Positions 25,801 to 38,160 of a stretch of DNA of 64,000 bases are shown piece by piece. The DNA lies in the NCBI GenBank assembly GCA_016859345.1, contig CM029112.1, forward strand, positions 13,280,089 to 13,344,088, read 5' to 3'. The stretch's first letter is position 1; each line of letters opens with the position of its first letter. The DNA is from Istiophorus platypterus (Eukaryota; Chordata; Actinopteri; Istiophoriformes; Istiophoridae). The notes beneath the pieces are model-generated. The model was not told the DNA's origin. It made no database searches and saw only the letters and a program-made list of their open reading frames with translations. The position numbers and the translations under genes were made by a program.

Positions 25801-28751
25801 CGGGGCTCAGATTTTAACAAGTGTTTGGCAGCAATTGTTGAAATGCTAGACGGAAGGGGCAAAGGTAACAGCAACTGAATGAAAGACATATTTACAAATT
25901 TATATAATCATCTGCAGTTTCAAGCTGTTCTGTGAGTGGCGGGATAGTTATCCAGCACTTAAAATCTAAAAGCATACACTTGTACTTTTTTGTAGGTTGA
26001 ATGGAATATAGAGAGACACTATCATTGTTCCATCTAAAATAGCTCAAAATTAGCATCTGAATGGAGGAGTGTAAAGCCGAAATACCTTGAAGTAGCACTT
26101 TGTTTTTAAAATATTCAGTGTAATAAACAGCACCATGCAAAAGTTTTAGACAGTAAAAGTCAACTGAGGATGCTGCCCTGAGTATTTTTTTTTTTTTCCA
26201 ATTTCTCTGTTCAGTTCATCTAAAGTGAATTTAACAGAAAATTCCTAAATGTTCCTTAATGTGGAGACTATTAAGGAATTCCAAACTGAATACACCTAAA
26301 ATATCAGTCTTTTAGAGACTATAAAAGTTGAGTCCACATTCATGTGTTCCTTTTTCATTAAAATAAACTGTAGTACTTAATACTCCTTCTAACAAAACCC
26401 AATTGTAATTATTCCCTAGGCGCAGCTAAGAGGAAGTAATTAGGGAAGATTGAAAGGCTATATTTTCTCACCAAAGAAAACCAGTTTCACAATCATAATT
26501 ATAACTTGTCAGGAAACTAGCTTTAGAGTGGTTACTTGGTGAATGGAGCAGCAAGGATTTTCCACAAAAAGAACATATCATTAACCATTTAGACAACACT
26601 TAACTCTTACGGAAGTGACAGTGTCAGCTTGTATCCAACCCCCATGTCTGCAGGAACAGAGGATCTACACAAGGTAGAAGGGGCTCAAACTAACCACTCC
26701 TTAGTTCACGTGAGAGAAAAATGTTAAAGAAATCAGTGGCGTAGTGGTGTATCATGGAACTTCTCGAGCTGGAGAAAAGAAATTACTGACTGTCCTCAAA
26801 TCTACGGACTGAAGAAGTCATGGTGACAAAGGTTTGTCTCTTTACTGCGAGACCTAGAATACCAGTCGATGGTCACATACTAGCTTGTAGGACTGGACAC
26901 CATCAGAAGTCGTTCTTGAGAGCTGGAATTAACCATTTGCTAAACTCCAAACAGAAATTAGGCAATCATAGCTCAGTAAATGTAACTAGACGGGACAGAC
27001 CTGTCAAGCTTGGGTTTCTCCGCCTTTTGAAATGGTATGCATGGGACTCTAGAAAGCAAGATACCTGACAACTCACATGTTTGGTTCTAAAACCAGAAAC
27101 ACAAGAGCAAATGTGTGAAGAACGATTTAAACAGTGTGTGTTGTTGCTCTAACATCATCTGCAAACACTAACATCCCCCTGCTAACTATTTTTAAACAAA
27201 TACCTATTTCCAAGCTAACTAGTGAGGTTAAAGGTTACAACAGAAAAAAAACCTGTTCAGGACTGGAGCATCCACCTTATGGGAGCTACTATTATATCAG
27301 GATTAGAGTAAATGTAGAAGCTCAGTTTCCTGCTCTTTATTTGGTTTAAATTCCAGAAACTCATCTAGATTTAGCCAAACACGTGTTAATGTTAGTGTTA
27401 CATTTACCAAACCTATACTGGTTAATCCTCAATCCCTTTTCTCTTGTAGTCTACAAGTCAAGCATACTTTCTGACACACCAACACTAAATCATATATCTA
27501 ACATCTGGGTTGCTTGTCCAAGTTTATTTTGCTATAGTGAGCATCCAAAAGATCCAAGGGTTATGTTGAAGTGAATAACATTTTAATTTTTGCATTTTCA
27601 TTTATGATACCGCAATATGATACGAGAACTATCCTCAGTTTTGTCCTGGGGGATGTGGAGAAGCTGAGTAGCTTCAGTCTTATATTTTATTTATCATGTA
27701 TGCTGCCATCATCATTTTCAAATTAACCAGATGCAAACATTCAAATGTCATCATCAAATGTTATTACCATCTAGTTTGCACATTTGTTGTTGCCGTTGTT
27801 ATTATCTCTGTAAAGCATTTTGTCATTTTGGTTTAAAAAATTACTGAAGAAATTACTGTCATTTTGTTGCATGGGATTATTAGCACCAAAGCAGGGGGAT
27901 ACAATAATGAATGATTTGCCTTCCTCAAATTGTTTCTCTTGTTAGACGCGCTTTGGAAAAGGTTTCTGTGGACGAGCACGGATGTAAAACGACTGATCAT
28001 AACTTGTGGAAAGGTCTTGTTTCATAAGTCCTCTTTGTAGCTTTCATTTAGAGAAGACTGAGAAAATTAAACATCCCAGCTGAAGTGACAGTGGATAATT
28101 GAGGTTGTGACACTAGTCAGGTTGTCTTTTCCAAAGTGCGGAAATTAAAATACAGTGTGAATGTCATAAATACATGCATATAGTATTATCAAAACTGGGT
28201 CATATTCTGTAGAGTTAAACAAAAAAAAAATGGTTCTCACTGACTCTTTGTAAGTCATTAATGTCACTACAGTTCCTGTCAAGTAGCATTGTTGGAAATG
28301 TCTTTCTGAGGAAGTGGTATATTTGGACGTTTAATCGCATGTCTGTGCTGATGAGAGAAAAAGTGCGTCTGCCAGTCATAATACTTCATAAAGCACAGTT
28401 TGAGTAGGTGGAGATTTAAGATGAATTACGTGACTTGTTCTTAACAGAGGCTATTAGCTTGAATGAATTAGCACTTTTTATTTGAAAAGAAAAACAAGGC
28501 CCCATAATGGTTTTTTTCTAAAAAGGACAGCAACATGTTGACGTAAACACTTTCTTGTGTTGCTGTCTGTGCAGAAGCACAGGGGGGGATGGAGATGACA
28601 GCAACGCACCGGTAAAAGATCTGAAAATAGACCGCTGACAATGTGACAAGGAATAGTGTTTGTCACTCAGGGGCTCACATTAACGACACACATGCCTCCC
28701 ACACACGCTCATGCACGCAGATGCACGCACACGCACATGGACACGCATGTG

Positions 28752-28754
<3 letters not shown>

Positions 28755-28799
<45 letters not shown>
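28755..28799. repeat. (CA)n microsatellite
   Basis: Pure CA tract of about 45 bases, preceded by a looser CA/TG-rich block from 28686. Open frames made of His-Thr repeats across it are artefacts. Confidence 0.95.
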
Positions 28800-28800
<1 letters not shown>

Positions 28801-30671
28801 TATTTCCGTTACTAGATCTAGCAGCTGAGTCATGCTCTTTGTACGTGAATAACTCAGTTATCTTGACTCGGCTGGTGATGGTTTGACACGGGCCTGGGTT
28901 GAGCAGTTCTTCGAAGCTGGTTTAAAAATGTCTGTGGGGGCTGCTGTCAGAGCAGGGAAACCTTAACTCAAACCTGGAAAAGCACAAACTTATTCCCCCT
29001 CAGATGGAACATGAATAAAATGTTTCATGGATAACCACATCCATGAAAAGGTTATCAGATATGCAGTATAGTTCACTGTTATGCTTTTCTCTTAAGGAGC
29101 TGTAATAGCTATGGTCTTAAAAGAGACCTCATAGATTATTGAAAAATATGTTTTTCTTGAATATTGATGACAAAGAAGTTTACTATATAGATTAAAAAAA
29201 TATACATTGTAAAAATTGGATTTGGGTTTTACAAAATAAATCCACTGTCACCAAGAAGAGGGGATAGTAGATAAAGTCAGATCAGTCAGATAAGACCACT
29301 ACAGGTCTATTCATATTATCATGAAAAAGATTTTGCGTGTCTCCTACATTACAGTGCACGTGGTGCTTTTCACCATGTGTCTACCATACGCCGGGCGGCT
29401 CAGGGGTGTGCTGTAAGTCATTTGTTGAACTTCGACCTGATCTGCAAAGAACGTTAAGGGTGCAGTCATCCACGGCTTGAACTTAACGATGGATGAGAAA
29501 CTACTAAGTGTTGCTTGTGTTTCTGAATTTCCAGAACCATACAACGGCAGTTTGGCCTCCCACAGACAGTAACTTTAAAGGACCATAATTACAACACCAT
29601 GAGCCCATTTTTGCCGGAACCTGTGAGGTGAGGCATTTTGTCACTGATTGTCCCAAAAAGCCTCTGCGTTATATTTTGTGGAGGAGGATGAATTTTGACT
29701 GTATTTGGTCAAAGAAACCAGAGGTGTCTTTTAAAATTAGACTCAGGACTTTTGGTGATTAAGAGCATTAAGTTAAAAATCTACCAGATGTAAAACAAGA
29801 TATTATGTGTGTTGTTGATATCACAACACTGGGTAATTTATTCAGGTTTCTCCTCTGCATAAACCCGCTATGTAAATTCGTTATGATCAGAAAATTGTTA
29901 TAAATGAAGTGAGGAAAATTGTCACTTTTTAATTTTATCAGTAATATACTTAAAATGGAAATATCCTAGATCCTATCTGTCCTTGCTATTAGTTTAGTGA
30001 GCACACTGCATTATTGAACTAAAGATGCTTAAAGCATATTTCAAAATGTCCAACATGCAAAGCAACGTGAGTTTTGGTAACAAAGACCCAGTTAGACCCA
30101 ATTTAGAGATTGTTGAAACACATTTAACTCGATTTGATTAAAAACATGAAAAAGAAAAGGCAACACTTTAAATCACCCGACTGTGTTTGGCATTTATATA
30201 AACATGAATAAATATTCTTTTAATAGTTTATAAAACTGTAGTGGTAAGTAGCATTAAGTATTTATTGATGTAATTGTAAACAACTTTATCTCCTCCTGTG
30301 TGGCTGATATAAATGGAGGTTTGTTTAAAAAAAGATTAACAAAGATGACAAAGTAAAGATAAGTAAGCTATATATGCTGAGAACATTAAGTTATTGTTGC
30401 TGACAAATACTGCATGTTAATAAACTCTTCTAAATGTCCCTATAGCTGTGCACAGCTACATTGATGTGTATTACAAACCATTTGTAGATTTTTTTTTACT
30501 GTTACAGATGCTAAATAGGGGTTAAAGTGAAATTTTACCAAGAAAATTACATGAGATTAATTTACAGTTTGCATTATTTACATCATATTTGCATCATATA
30601 TTCAGTTTAAATTACACTTAATGTTACAATCAAAGTTTATTTTTTCTCCACTGGTAATAGTTGATGTATAC

Positions 30672-30722
30672 CTGTATGTATGTATGTATGTATGTATATA
30701 TATATAATATAATATAATATAT
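30672..30722. repeat. (TATG)n/(TA)n microsatellite
   Basis: About five TATG units followed by TATATATA and (TATAA)n. Confidence 0.9.
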
Positions 30723-32473
30723 ATTGCACTATTTCTATGGTCTACATAGTTTAGATTTGTGTAGAATTTGTCACCTTCAGCGGATGAGACAAAGTGAAGT
30801 ACATCCACTATTTAACACATTTCTGTCCCTGGTGTAATGCAGACCCTGCTGTCTGCAATCTGCTGCCTAGTCGGACACATATAGACTTCTGACTTAAACA
30901 TGGTCTATCTATCTGACAGGCTGACATGAGAAGAAAAGCAGAATTTCTACGCTTCAGCTACTCTGTTTGACCAAGGTTCACTCACACAGATTGGTGTGCC
31001 AGGTAGAACAATAGCTGCAGCATTACAAGTGAGACTTCATTGACGTTCTTTGAAGTTTCCAATTGGTTAAAAGGTAAAAGGATGAATTGACGTCATACTT
31101 TCTAGCTCTCCCCCCTACGCCTGCCCACCACATGAATGAGAAAGAAAAGAAGCTAACTAAGAAAAAAGAAAAATAACACCTTGCAACAAATCCAACTCCA
31201 TATGCAGTAGCCACTTGTTGATTAAAGGATTTGCTTTTTCACTTTTCCCACACATCCTTCCCGAGTCTGCAAATCTCTAGCTGTCTCTCTCTTTGACTGT
31301 GCCGGTATCTCATCAATCTCCCTGTACTTTTTTATGTCTCTCTCTTTCACTGGTTGTCTCTCTCTCTCTTCCCATCCCATCTTATCTCTCATTGGCTTCT
31401 CTTTTTGCCTGGACTGTTCTGCATTCAGTACATTTATTTGTTGTTAGTGCCTTACACTAGATACTTCATTTATCATAAAATGCAGAGGATATGATTTGGG
31501 AAATTGGGAAATATGCTTATTTACTCTCTTATTTTACTGTTTTCTTTCTTAGTTGAGTTACATAAGAGGTTTAATACTACTTTCATGTCTATATTTGTTA
31601 AAGCAAAGCTATAGCCAGCAGCCAGTTAGGCAACAAAATCCACCTCTAAAGCACCCCTTGAGCCCAGGCAAGAAATTATTCTGCACACAATCCCCGTAAA
31701 ACCATAATGTGCTTTTTTATCCTTCCGGTTTTGTATGGATCAGGAAAATACTGCATATTGTAATTACTATATTGTATCAACTTTAGGGGTGCTGGGAGGC
31801 AGATTTTATTTGTCTTTAGTCTGAGCCACACTTTCGACCTCTGTTTCCAATCTTTTCTGCTATGTCAAGCTAACCAGCTGCTAGCTCCAGCTATATAATT
31901 CCAGTAAACTGAGAGAGGCATTAGTCTTCTCAAATCTCTAAGCAAGACAGCAAAAATGGTGTATTTCAAAAATGTCGAGCTATTCCTTTAATTGGCAAGC
32001 TAGAAGATGAGAAGCATGAATGTGGAAAAGCATAAAGACTGACTTGTGGCAAAATTTGACTGTGACAGAGTGCAATTAAATAAAGTAACAGCTCAGTATT
32101 ATTACCTTCACTGTTTGATAACTCTGAGTATCAGGATCCAAAGTTCCATCAGGCAATTTTTTTTTTTTTTTTATGACTGATACTACAGTTTTAATGATTA
32201 ACCAACTCTACTTTTTGGTAAATATTTTATCAGGCACCCAACATTTCAATATTGTAAGAACAACATTTCCGGGCAATATATATTGGAGTTAGCATTTCCT
32301 TCACATCTAAAACAACTACAAAATACATCTTCTTAAAGAAAAGACTTAGAAGTTTACAGACTGGCCTACAGGCACGATATAAAACAGAAACCCTTTCCAA
32401 AGTCCATCTGTTCAATTTGATTAGAACATATTTTGTTTTCAGCTCTTGTTAGTTTTAATAAGCAGCAGGTTCA

Positions 32474-33319
32474 CTAGTTTCTGACAAGGAAAACAAGAGA
32501 GTAGATAGTGTCCAGGGTGTAAACAATAAAGTTTAGGATAGTCATGAATGTGACCACCACCAGTTTATCCCACGCACAATGGCGGTGACAGTCAATTGGT
32601 CTTGAATTGTTGCGAAAACAGTACAGTGGCCAGATCACCATAGCTGTTGCATACATCACTGCTGCTAAAATGTTGTAGCCGGTCACCAGTTTGTCAAAGC
32701 AGAACGGAAAAACAGAGGTCAGCTGTCCAATGGTGAGCAGGATTATGATGATGGAAAAGATGAAACACAGGGAGTACACGGCCACGCACCACTGCAGTCC
32801 TGGGGACTGGATGTAGTTGTCTTCCTCCAGGGATGTGAAAATGAGACAGGCCAGGAAGGTCTCCAGCATCTTCATTATGCCAGGCAATGTGGAGAGAAAC
32901 CCGTTGTTTTGTCCGCTCGGGCGAAGGCGTGTTAGTGTCACCTCGCTTGCATACACCCCGAAACCCAGCCAGGACACCACAGATGCACCGATCTCGTGGT
33001 AGCAGTTCACGCAGGTGAAAAAGGTGGGGTAGATGATGGAGCTGGCCAAGCACATGAGGCTCGCCAGCATGGCAAAGGCAGCGGTGAAGTCATCCCAGGC
33101 GAAAGGTAACTTGGCACTGACAGTTGTGATCTCCAGGATGAGAATGAGAAAGGTGAAGAAGCAGCAGAAGGTCCAGGTGAACATGCACCACACCCAGTAG
33201 GAAGATTTTTCAGGTCCCACTGTTGCCACCAGGCTAAAGGTTATACAAGTGAGGATGGCCGCCAATGTTCGCATGATGCCCACAGGCTGGGTGATTGACC
33301 AAAAATCCACGCAGGCCAT
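32474..33319 (-). CDS. myadm: MYADM-like membrane protein, copy A (coding region without intron)
   Basis: A complete 281-codon minus-strand frame starts MACVDFWSITQPVGIMRTL and ends SLVFLVRN. It is a multi-pass membrane protein of the myeloid-associated differentiation marker family: two tandem MARVEL-type four-helix modules, about eight hydrophobic helices, with family landmarks WCMFTW (about 43-48), LPFAWDDFTAAFAML, SSIIYPTFF, GFLSTLPGIMK, LQWCVAVYSLCFIFS, and a C-terminal CAWDKLVVVTFMTILNF. Family members sit in plasma-membrane rafts and affect membrane organisation and Rac1. The length agrees with the family. A pyrimidine tract with AG about 20 bases upstream of the ATG suggests a 5'UTR exon further right. 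It is the first of two tandem copies in the same orientation, 2 kb apart, and by contrast with copy B its coding region has no intron. Human MYADM and MYADML2 are the relatives; which one is orthologous is unclear. Confidence 0.9.
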   Translation of the reverse strand: MACVDFWSITQPVGIMRTLAAILTCITFSLVATVGPEKSSYWVWCMFTWTFCCFFTFLILILEITTVSAKLPFAWDDFTAAFAMLASLMCLASSIIYPTFFTCVNCYHEIGASVVSWLGFGVYASEVTLTRLRPSGQNNGFLSTLPGIMKMLETFLACLIFTSLEEDNYIQSPGLQWCVAVYSLCFIFSIIIILLTIGQLTSVFPFCFDKLVTGYNILAAVMYATAMVIWPLYCFRNNSRPIDCHRHCAWDKLVVVTFMTILNFIVYTLDTIYSLVFLVRN

Positions 33320-35312
33320 GATTCGACCGGATGAGTCTCTTTGACAAAAAAAAAAAAGAAAAAGGAAAAAAAAGGTTGTTTTGTTTCCAAACTTAGTTTA
33401 TTCTGCACAGTGCATTCCTCAGTGTGGCATGGCTTTGGTTTCTAAACCAGATCCTGCTGAAGAAATCCATGCAGGCAAGAACGTTAGCAGGTATGTTCTT
33501 TTAAACTGAAACTCAAACGTGGTAGTGTATATTCAAACGGAGCATCCCAGACTTATCTGTGCAGTTTATGGCCCCTTTGTCACTCCACTGATTGGATAGT
33601 GGTTGGGTTTTATCATATTCACCTCATTACAAACAAACTGGACTCTGATCCTCAGTGCAACAATGATGTAGGTCACATCCTGTCCTTGTGGTCACTTTAT
33701 GTATCGTTTCTGGGTTTGTCGAATGGTCGAGTTTGGAGGATGGATGTCTTTTAGAAATTTTGTGGAATAAAGGTAACTCCAGGTGCAAAGGAATGTGAGC
33801 AGCTATGTCTTAAAGAAAACCATTTTTAAACCCTCACAGAAAACGGACAAACTAGAATAAGATGTTTCATTGCATTTACTTTAGCGTTGTGATCATATTC
33901 ATTTTATCAGTGTTTACATTGCACAATATGAAAAGCTAAATTTATTCATAATAACCCCCCCCCAAAAAATTTTTTGTGCAAAGTCCAACAATGAGTTGCA
34001 TGATTTATTTGTTCTTCATTTTTCAACCTTTTCCTCGCTATCCTTCTCTGTATTTTCATTCCTTTTTCCACCTGTTCCTTTTCTCTCGCTTTATTTGTGT
34101 TTACGGGATTGTAAGAATATCCAGAATTCTTGGTTCTTCCGTTTTTGACTCTGTGGAGAGCAATAATACTGGAACTGGTCAAAGGTTATGTAACTCCCTA
34201 TAATACACATTGTTATCACTGATATTATTAAGATAAGCAAACCAGGTTTCCATGCCTGATGATTACTCACTCGCTTTTGTTATACTGTCAGAAAAAGACT
34301 GAACATACAATATATCATCCCCTTATATTCTCCCTATTTTCCTCTCCAGCCGAGTAGGATGAATACATTTTGAGACAGAAAGAGGTTCAATATTTTAAAC
34401 CTTTTTGAATATCCGAGACAATGTTACTTCATGCTATCAAGTCTGACAATTATTTATTCACTTAATCAACAAAATGGTTTAGTGCGTGATGCGTTATTTT
34501 TTAAATCTATAATTTTTGAAATATTTTTGCTTGAGAAAATGAGAAAATGATTAATCGATTATCAAAATAGCTGCTATTTGTTTGACTGACTGTTTGAATG
34601 ATAAACTAATCACTTCGGCTCGACATCACACCTGATTTCGTGTGAGTTTGCTTTGGCCATTGACAGAAAAAATATAGATGGCAGGTATTTGTCTCTCCCT
34701 CTCTGTCTTTTCCTCTTTCTCTCTTTCATGTCTATCAGAGAAAAATTAGGATGGAGGTTGAAACCTGCGACAGCTGTGTGTGTCAGATATACATACAATG
34801 GTGCACTTTTACATCCTTTGAGAGGGACAGAGTAGGTCCCAGTGTAACCATTCTAACCATTAACCAGATTATTTAACCACTATATCACTCATCATCATTT
34901 TTTCACTGAGATGCTGTTACAACCAGCTAATATTGATACCCATGGTGATGTAAGCACGCACAATGACATCTCGCTTTTGTTGCATTTTATTCATATTTCA
35001 CATGTTGAAATCAACAAGAACATGCACCAAATGAGTTTGCAGCTGAGACGGAATCCGTCATATCAACACCGTATCAAAGTAAAAGACTTTGGGATTATAT
35101 CTCCCTGAAGTTTAAAACTGGACACAGCCACTGATGTTTCATATCATCATCACTACAGACAAAAGTTACCTGGTTTCATTTTGAAAAAACAAATGAAAAA
35201 AAAAAACAAAAAACAAAAACTGAAATACTAAATTTCATAAAAATACTCATGCTCAATCTTTGAAAGTTAAGATTGCAATCAACTTGTGCTGTATGTCAGG
35301 AGCATTTGCCAC
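33320..35312. other. Spacer between the tandem MYADM-like genes
   Basis: AT-rich noncoding sequence holding the promoter or 5'UTR of copy A and the 3' flank of copy B. C run at about 33955. No other gene seen. Confidence 0.5.
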
Positions 35313-36778
35313 CTATGTTGTGCTGACAAAGAAGATCAGTCTAAATGAATAAAATGTATCCACAATATAAGCAACAAGGTTGACACAGGTCATGAAAGAG
35401 ATAACCACTAAATTATCCCATGGACAATTATGCATTACCGTGCAATATTCTGGTCTGGGATTATTCATGAAGCTGTACAATGGCCAGATGACCACAGCTG
35501 TGATGTACATCAACACAGCCAACACATTGCAGCATATCAGAACTTTGTCAAATGATGCCTGAAAGAGAGACAGAAGACGGCAGATGGTAAAAATAATGAC
35601 AAGGAAGGCAAAAATGAAGCAGATGGAGTAGACAGCAACACACCACTGGAGTGCTGGAAAATTATAGAAGAAGCTGTAGTCCAAGCAGGTGAAGATGATG
35701 CAGGCCACGAAGGCCTCGAGAACCTTGAGGAGGCCTGGGACTGTGGACAGAAATCCACTGATCTCACCAGGTTTGGCCCGGGTCAGCCCAACCTCGATGG
35801 CGTACAGGATGAAGGCCAGACAGGAGATAAAAGTGGCACCAATCTGTTTACCGCAGCCAGAGCAAGTAAAGAAGACGGGATAGATGATGGATGCCGCCAG
35901 CACCTGTTTGGGAGAAACGTCAAGAGTGAAATAAATCCTTCATCAAAGTACTGTAATAACAGTTTATTTTACTTTTTTTTTCTTGTGCAGTACGCACATT
36001 TGAACCAAATGTGGATTATGGGTGATTTTTAAACAATGTTTTATTAATCTTATTAACTCAGGTAAATCGTAAAAATGCATATTCATGTTGTCTTAATGTC
36101 AAAGTCGGTCAAACATGTGATTGTCATTATGTGTTCTTGCGAAGTGTGACTACAATAGCTGTGGCTATAAAAAAAAGAAATACAACATGCTTTTAAACTC
36201 CAATATGAGGCTGTTTAAACTTATTGAATTCAGATGTTGAAGTGTTTATGGTACAGCACAACCACTGTTTTTGGTAACAACTACATATTTGAATTCAACT
36301 TGGCAAACTTGGGTAGGCTGCTCTTAATCAAAGCTTTACACACTGTTATATCTTAAAATATGTGCTATTATTTTTGGTTCCTCATAAATTCATTCTCTTC
36401 TGCAAAATCCGGGCTTTGATATCTGCAATGAGAATAATCTTCAATGACTTTATCCTGACGATGTCCAAAGACCAAGACAATTAACGTAAATGAAGAAATG
36501 GCACCCACCATTAGAGTAGCCAGCATGGCAAAAGCGGTAGTGAAGTCATCCCAGGAGATGGGAAGCTTTGCGTTAAGTGTAGTGAATTCAAGGAGGAGTA
36601 TGAGCAAGGTGACGCAGAAGCAGAAGCACCAGGTGAACATGCACCATGTCCAGAAGGAGCCATTAGATGAGTGATCCACCGATGCCACCAAGCTGAAGGA
36701 GATACAGGTGAAGATCACCTCCAGTATCCGCACAATGCCCACGGGTACCGTCAGTGTCCTGAAGTCCAGTGTAACCAT
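35313..36778 (-). CDS. myadm: MYADM-like membrane protein, copy B (two coding exons)
   Basis: Exon 1, 36509-36778, encodes 90 residues (MVTLDFRTLTVPVGIVRIL to WDDFTTAFAMLATLM) and ends at a donor ATG|GTGGGT. Exon 2, 35313-35903, begins VLAASIIYPVFFTC after acceptor tctcccaaacag and runs 196 residues to FFVSTT and a stop. Joined in phase 0 they give 286 residues, collinear with copy A (LASLM|CLASSIIYPTFF is the equivalent point), with the same two MARVEL-type modules and about eight membrane helices. Landmarks: WCMFTWCFCF, LPISWDDF, GFLSTVPGLLK, LQWCVAVYSICFIFAF, CPWDNLVVISFMTCVN. The intron is 605 bases (35904-36508). Membrane organisation is the likely role, as for copy A. The gene is intact as read. 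Confidence 0.88.
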
Positions 36779-38044
36779 GGTGACTGTAATCCCGTGGTGA
36801 GTCCACTGTGGTCCTGGATAGATATTTAATTAATCTGTCGCCTCTGTCTCCTCTGTCCTTGCTGATTGAATCTTTCTTTTTTTTTTTTGTATTTCAATGA
36901 ATAACTCTTCTTTCCTAGCCCCTCATTCTGTTAGTGGTGCCTGAATGTGACGGACACAGAAAGTGAGGTAAACCTGAAGCCCTCTGGCCGCTCCCTTGTC
37001 TTATCAGACATGCTTCCTCAAATAACAAGCAAACCAAATTGTTAAATGGCAAGTGAGAGGGAGGAGGAGAAACAGTAATAAGGAGAATTTGCAAAAGGGG
37101 GGCAGCTGTCGTTCACTTTCATTTGCTTATCAGTTGCAACAGGCTTGAGAGTTCTGTTATTACACTAGTTGCATATAAAGGAACTGCACCTTATGACTCA
37201 GGCTTCTGACTTCACCTTATTGGTCATCCATTATATTTGCTCACTCGCCGACCCCTTAATAGTTTAAACCTGTAAATGTGTTACAAGAAGCTTAAGAGGA
37301 ATCACACCCTAGTACTGCAGTGAAAAGAGGAGAGACATTTATAGGAGGGAATAGATAGAAAGGAGTATGGAGGGACTTCTTTCTATCTCAGGAGATTATT
37401 TTTGTCTCTCACTGGATAAAAAATACAGGTGTGAGACACTGGAAAGGAAACAAAATCTGAGATTTAGGGTCTAGGTGTTGGCTATTACACATGGACAAAG
37501 TGACTAAAGGCTATAAATAACTGTTCTTATTTAAAACCGGTCCAATGCCAACTGCGATAGACTGCCGACTGCTAATTTCACATGCACGGCACAAAATTTC
37601 CTCTTGCTTAACTTTCAATAACCTATTGAACTTCCAACTGTGAAATAAATCCAATAAAGGTCAGGCCCTTATCACAGACAGAGCAATTTGCTTCCGTCTA
37701 AGTATAAAATGGAGACATCATGATTACAAAAGTCATACTAGGCGACAAAAATATTGAAAGACCTAACAACAAAAACTGGAGCAAAGAGAGGATGATTTAA
37801 CCTATTACTGTTCGTAAATTTTAATTGGTTTTTGTGAGTTTGTATGTATATATCTGGGCTATGTTGTTTTGTGTCCTGTATGCCAAATACTGTATGAAAG
37901 AAAATACTGATGAACATTACTTTTGCTTAGCATTATGAAATATAAGCACACAGCAACATCTTTTTGTATCTTCCAGTAAGTACAAAGGGAGAAAATATAA
38001 GGGTTACTGAATAAGGGGGTAACAATTTTGTGTTTAGGCGGGAC

Positions 38045-38105
<61 letters not shown>

Positions 38106-38160
38106 GTTGTTGTTGTTGTTGTTGTTGTCGTTGTTGTTGTTATTATTATCATTATTAAAT
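38045..38160. repeat. (ATT)n/(GTT)n trinucleotide microsatellite
   Basis: About 20 ATT units run into about 13 GTT units and then back into ATT. On the minus strand it reads as long Ile and Thr runs, an artefact. Confidence 0.95.

Larger units (their letters stand above)
25801..32470. other. Intergenic, no gene seen
   Basis: AT-rich gene desert. It contains a 9-base inverted repeat (26252-26260 with 26270-26278), a (CA)n tract and a (TATG)n tract listed separately, and a stretch at 26140-27070 with transposon-like texture that I cannot classify. No convincing exon. Confidence 0.5.

Noticed and set aside
28643..28886. Open frames with His-Thr repeats
   Set aside because: Product of the (CA)n microsatellite, without splice sites or similarity.
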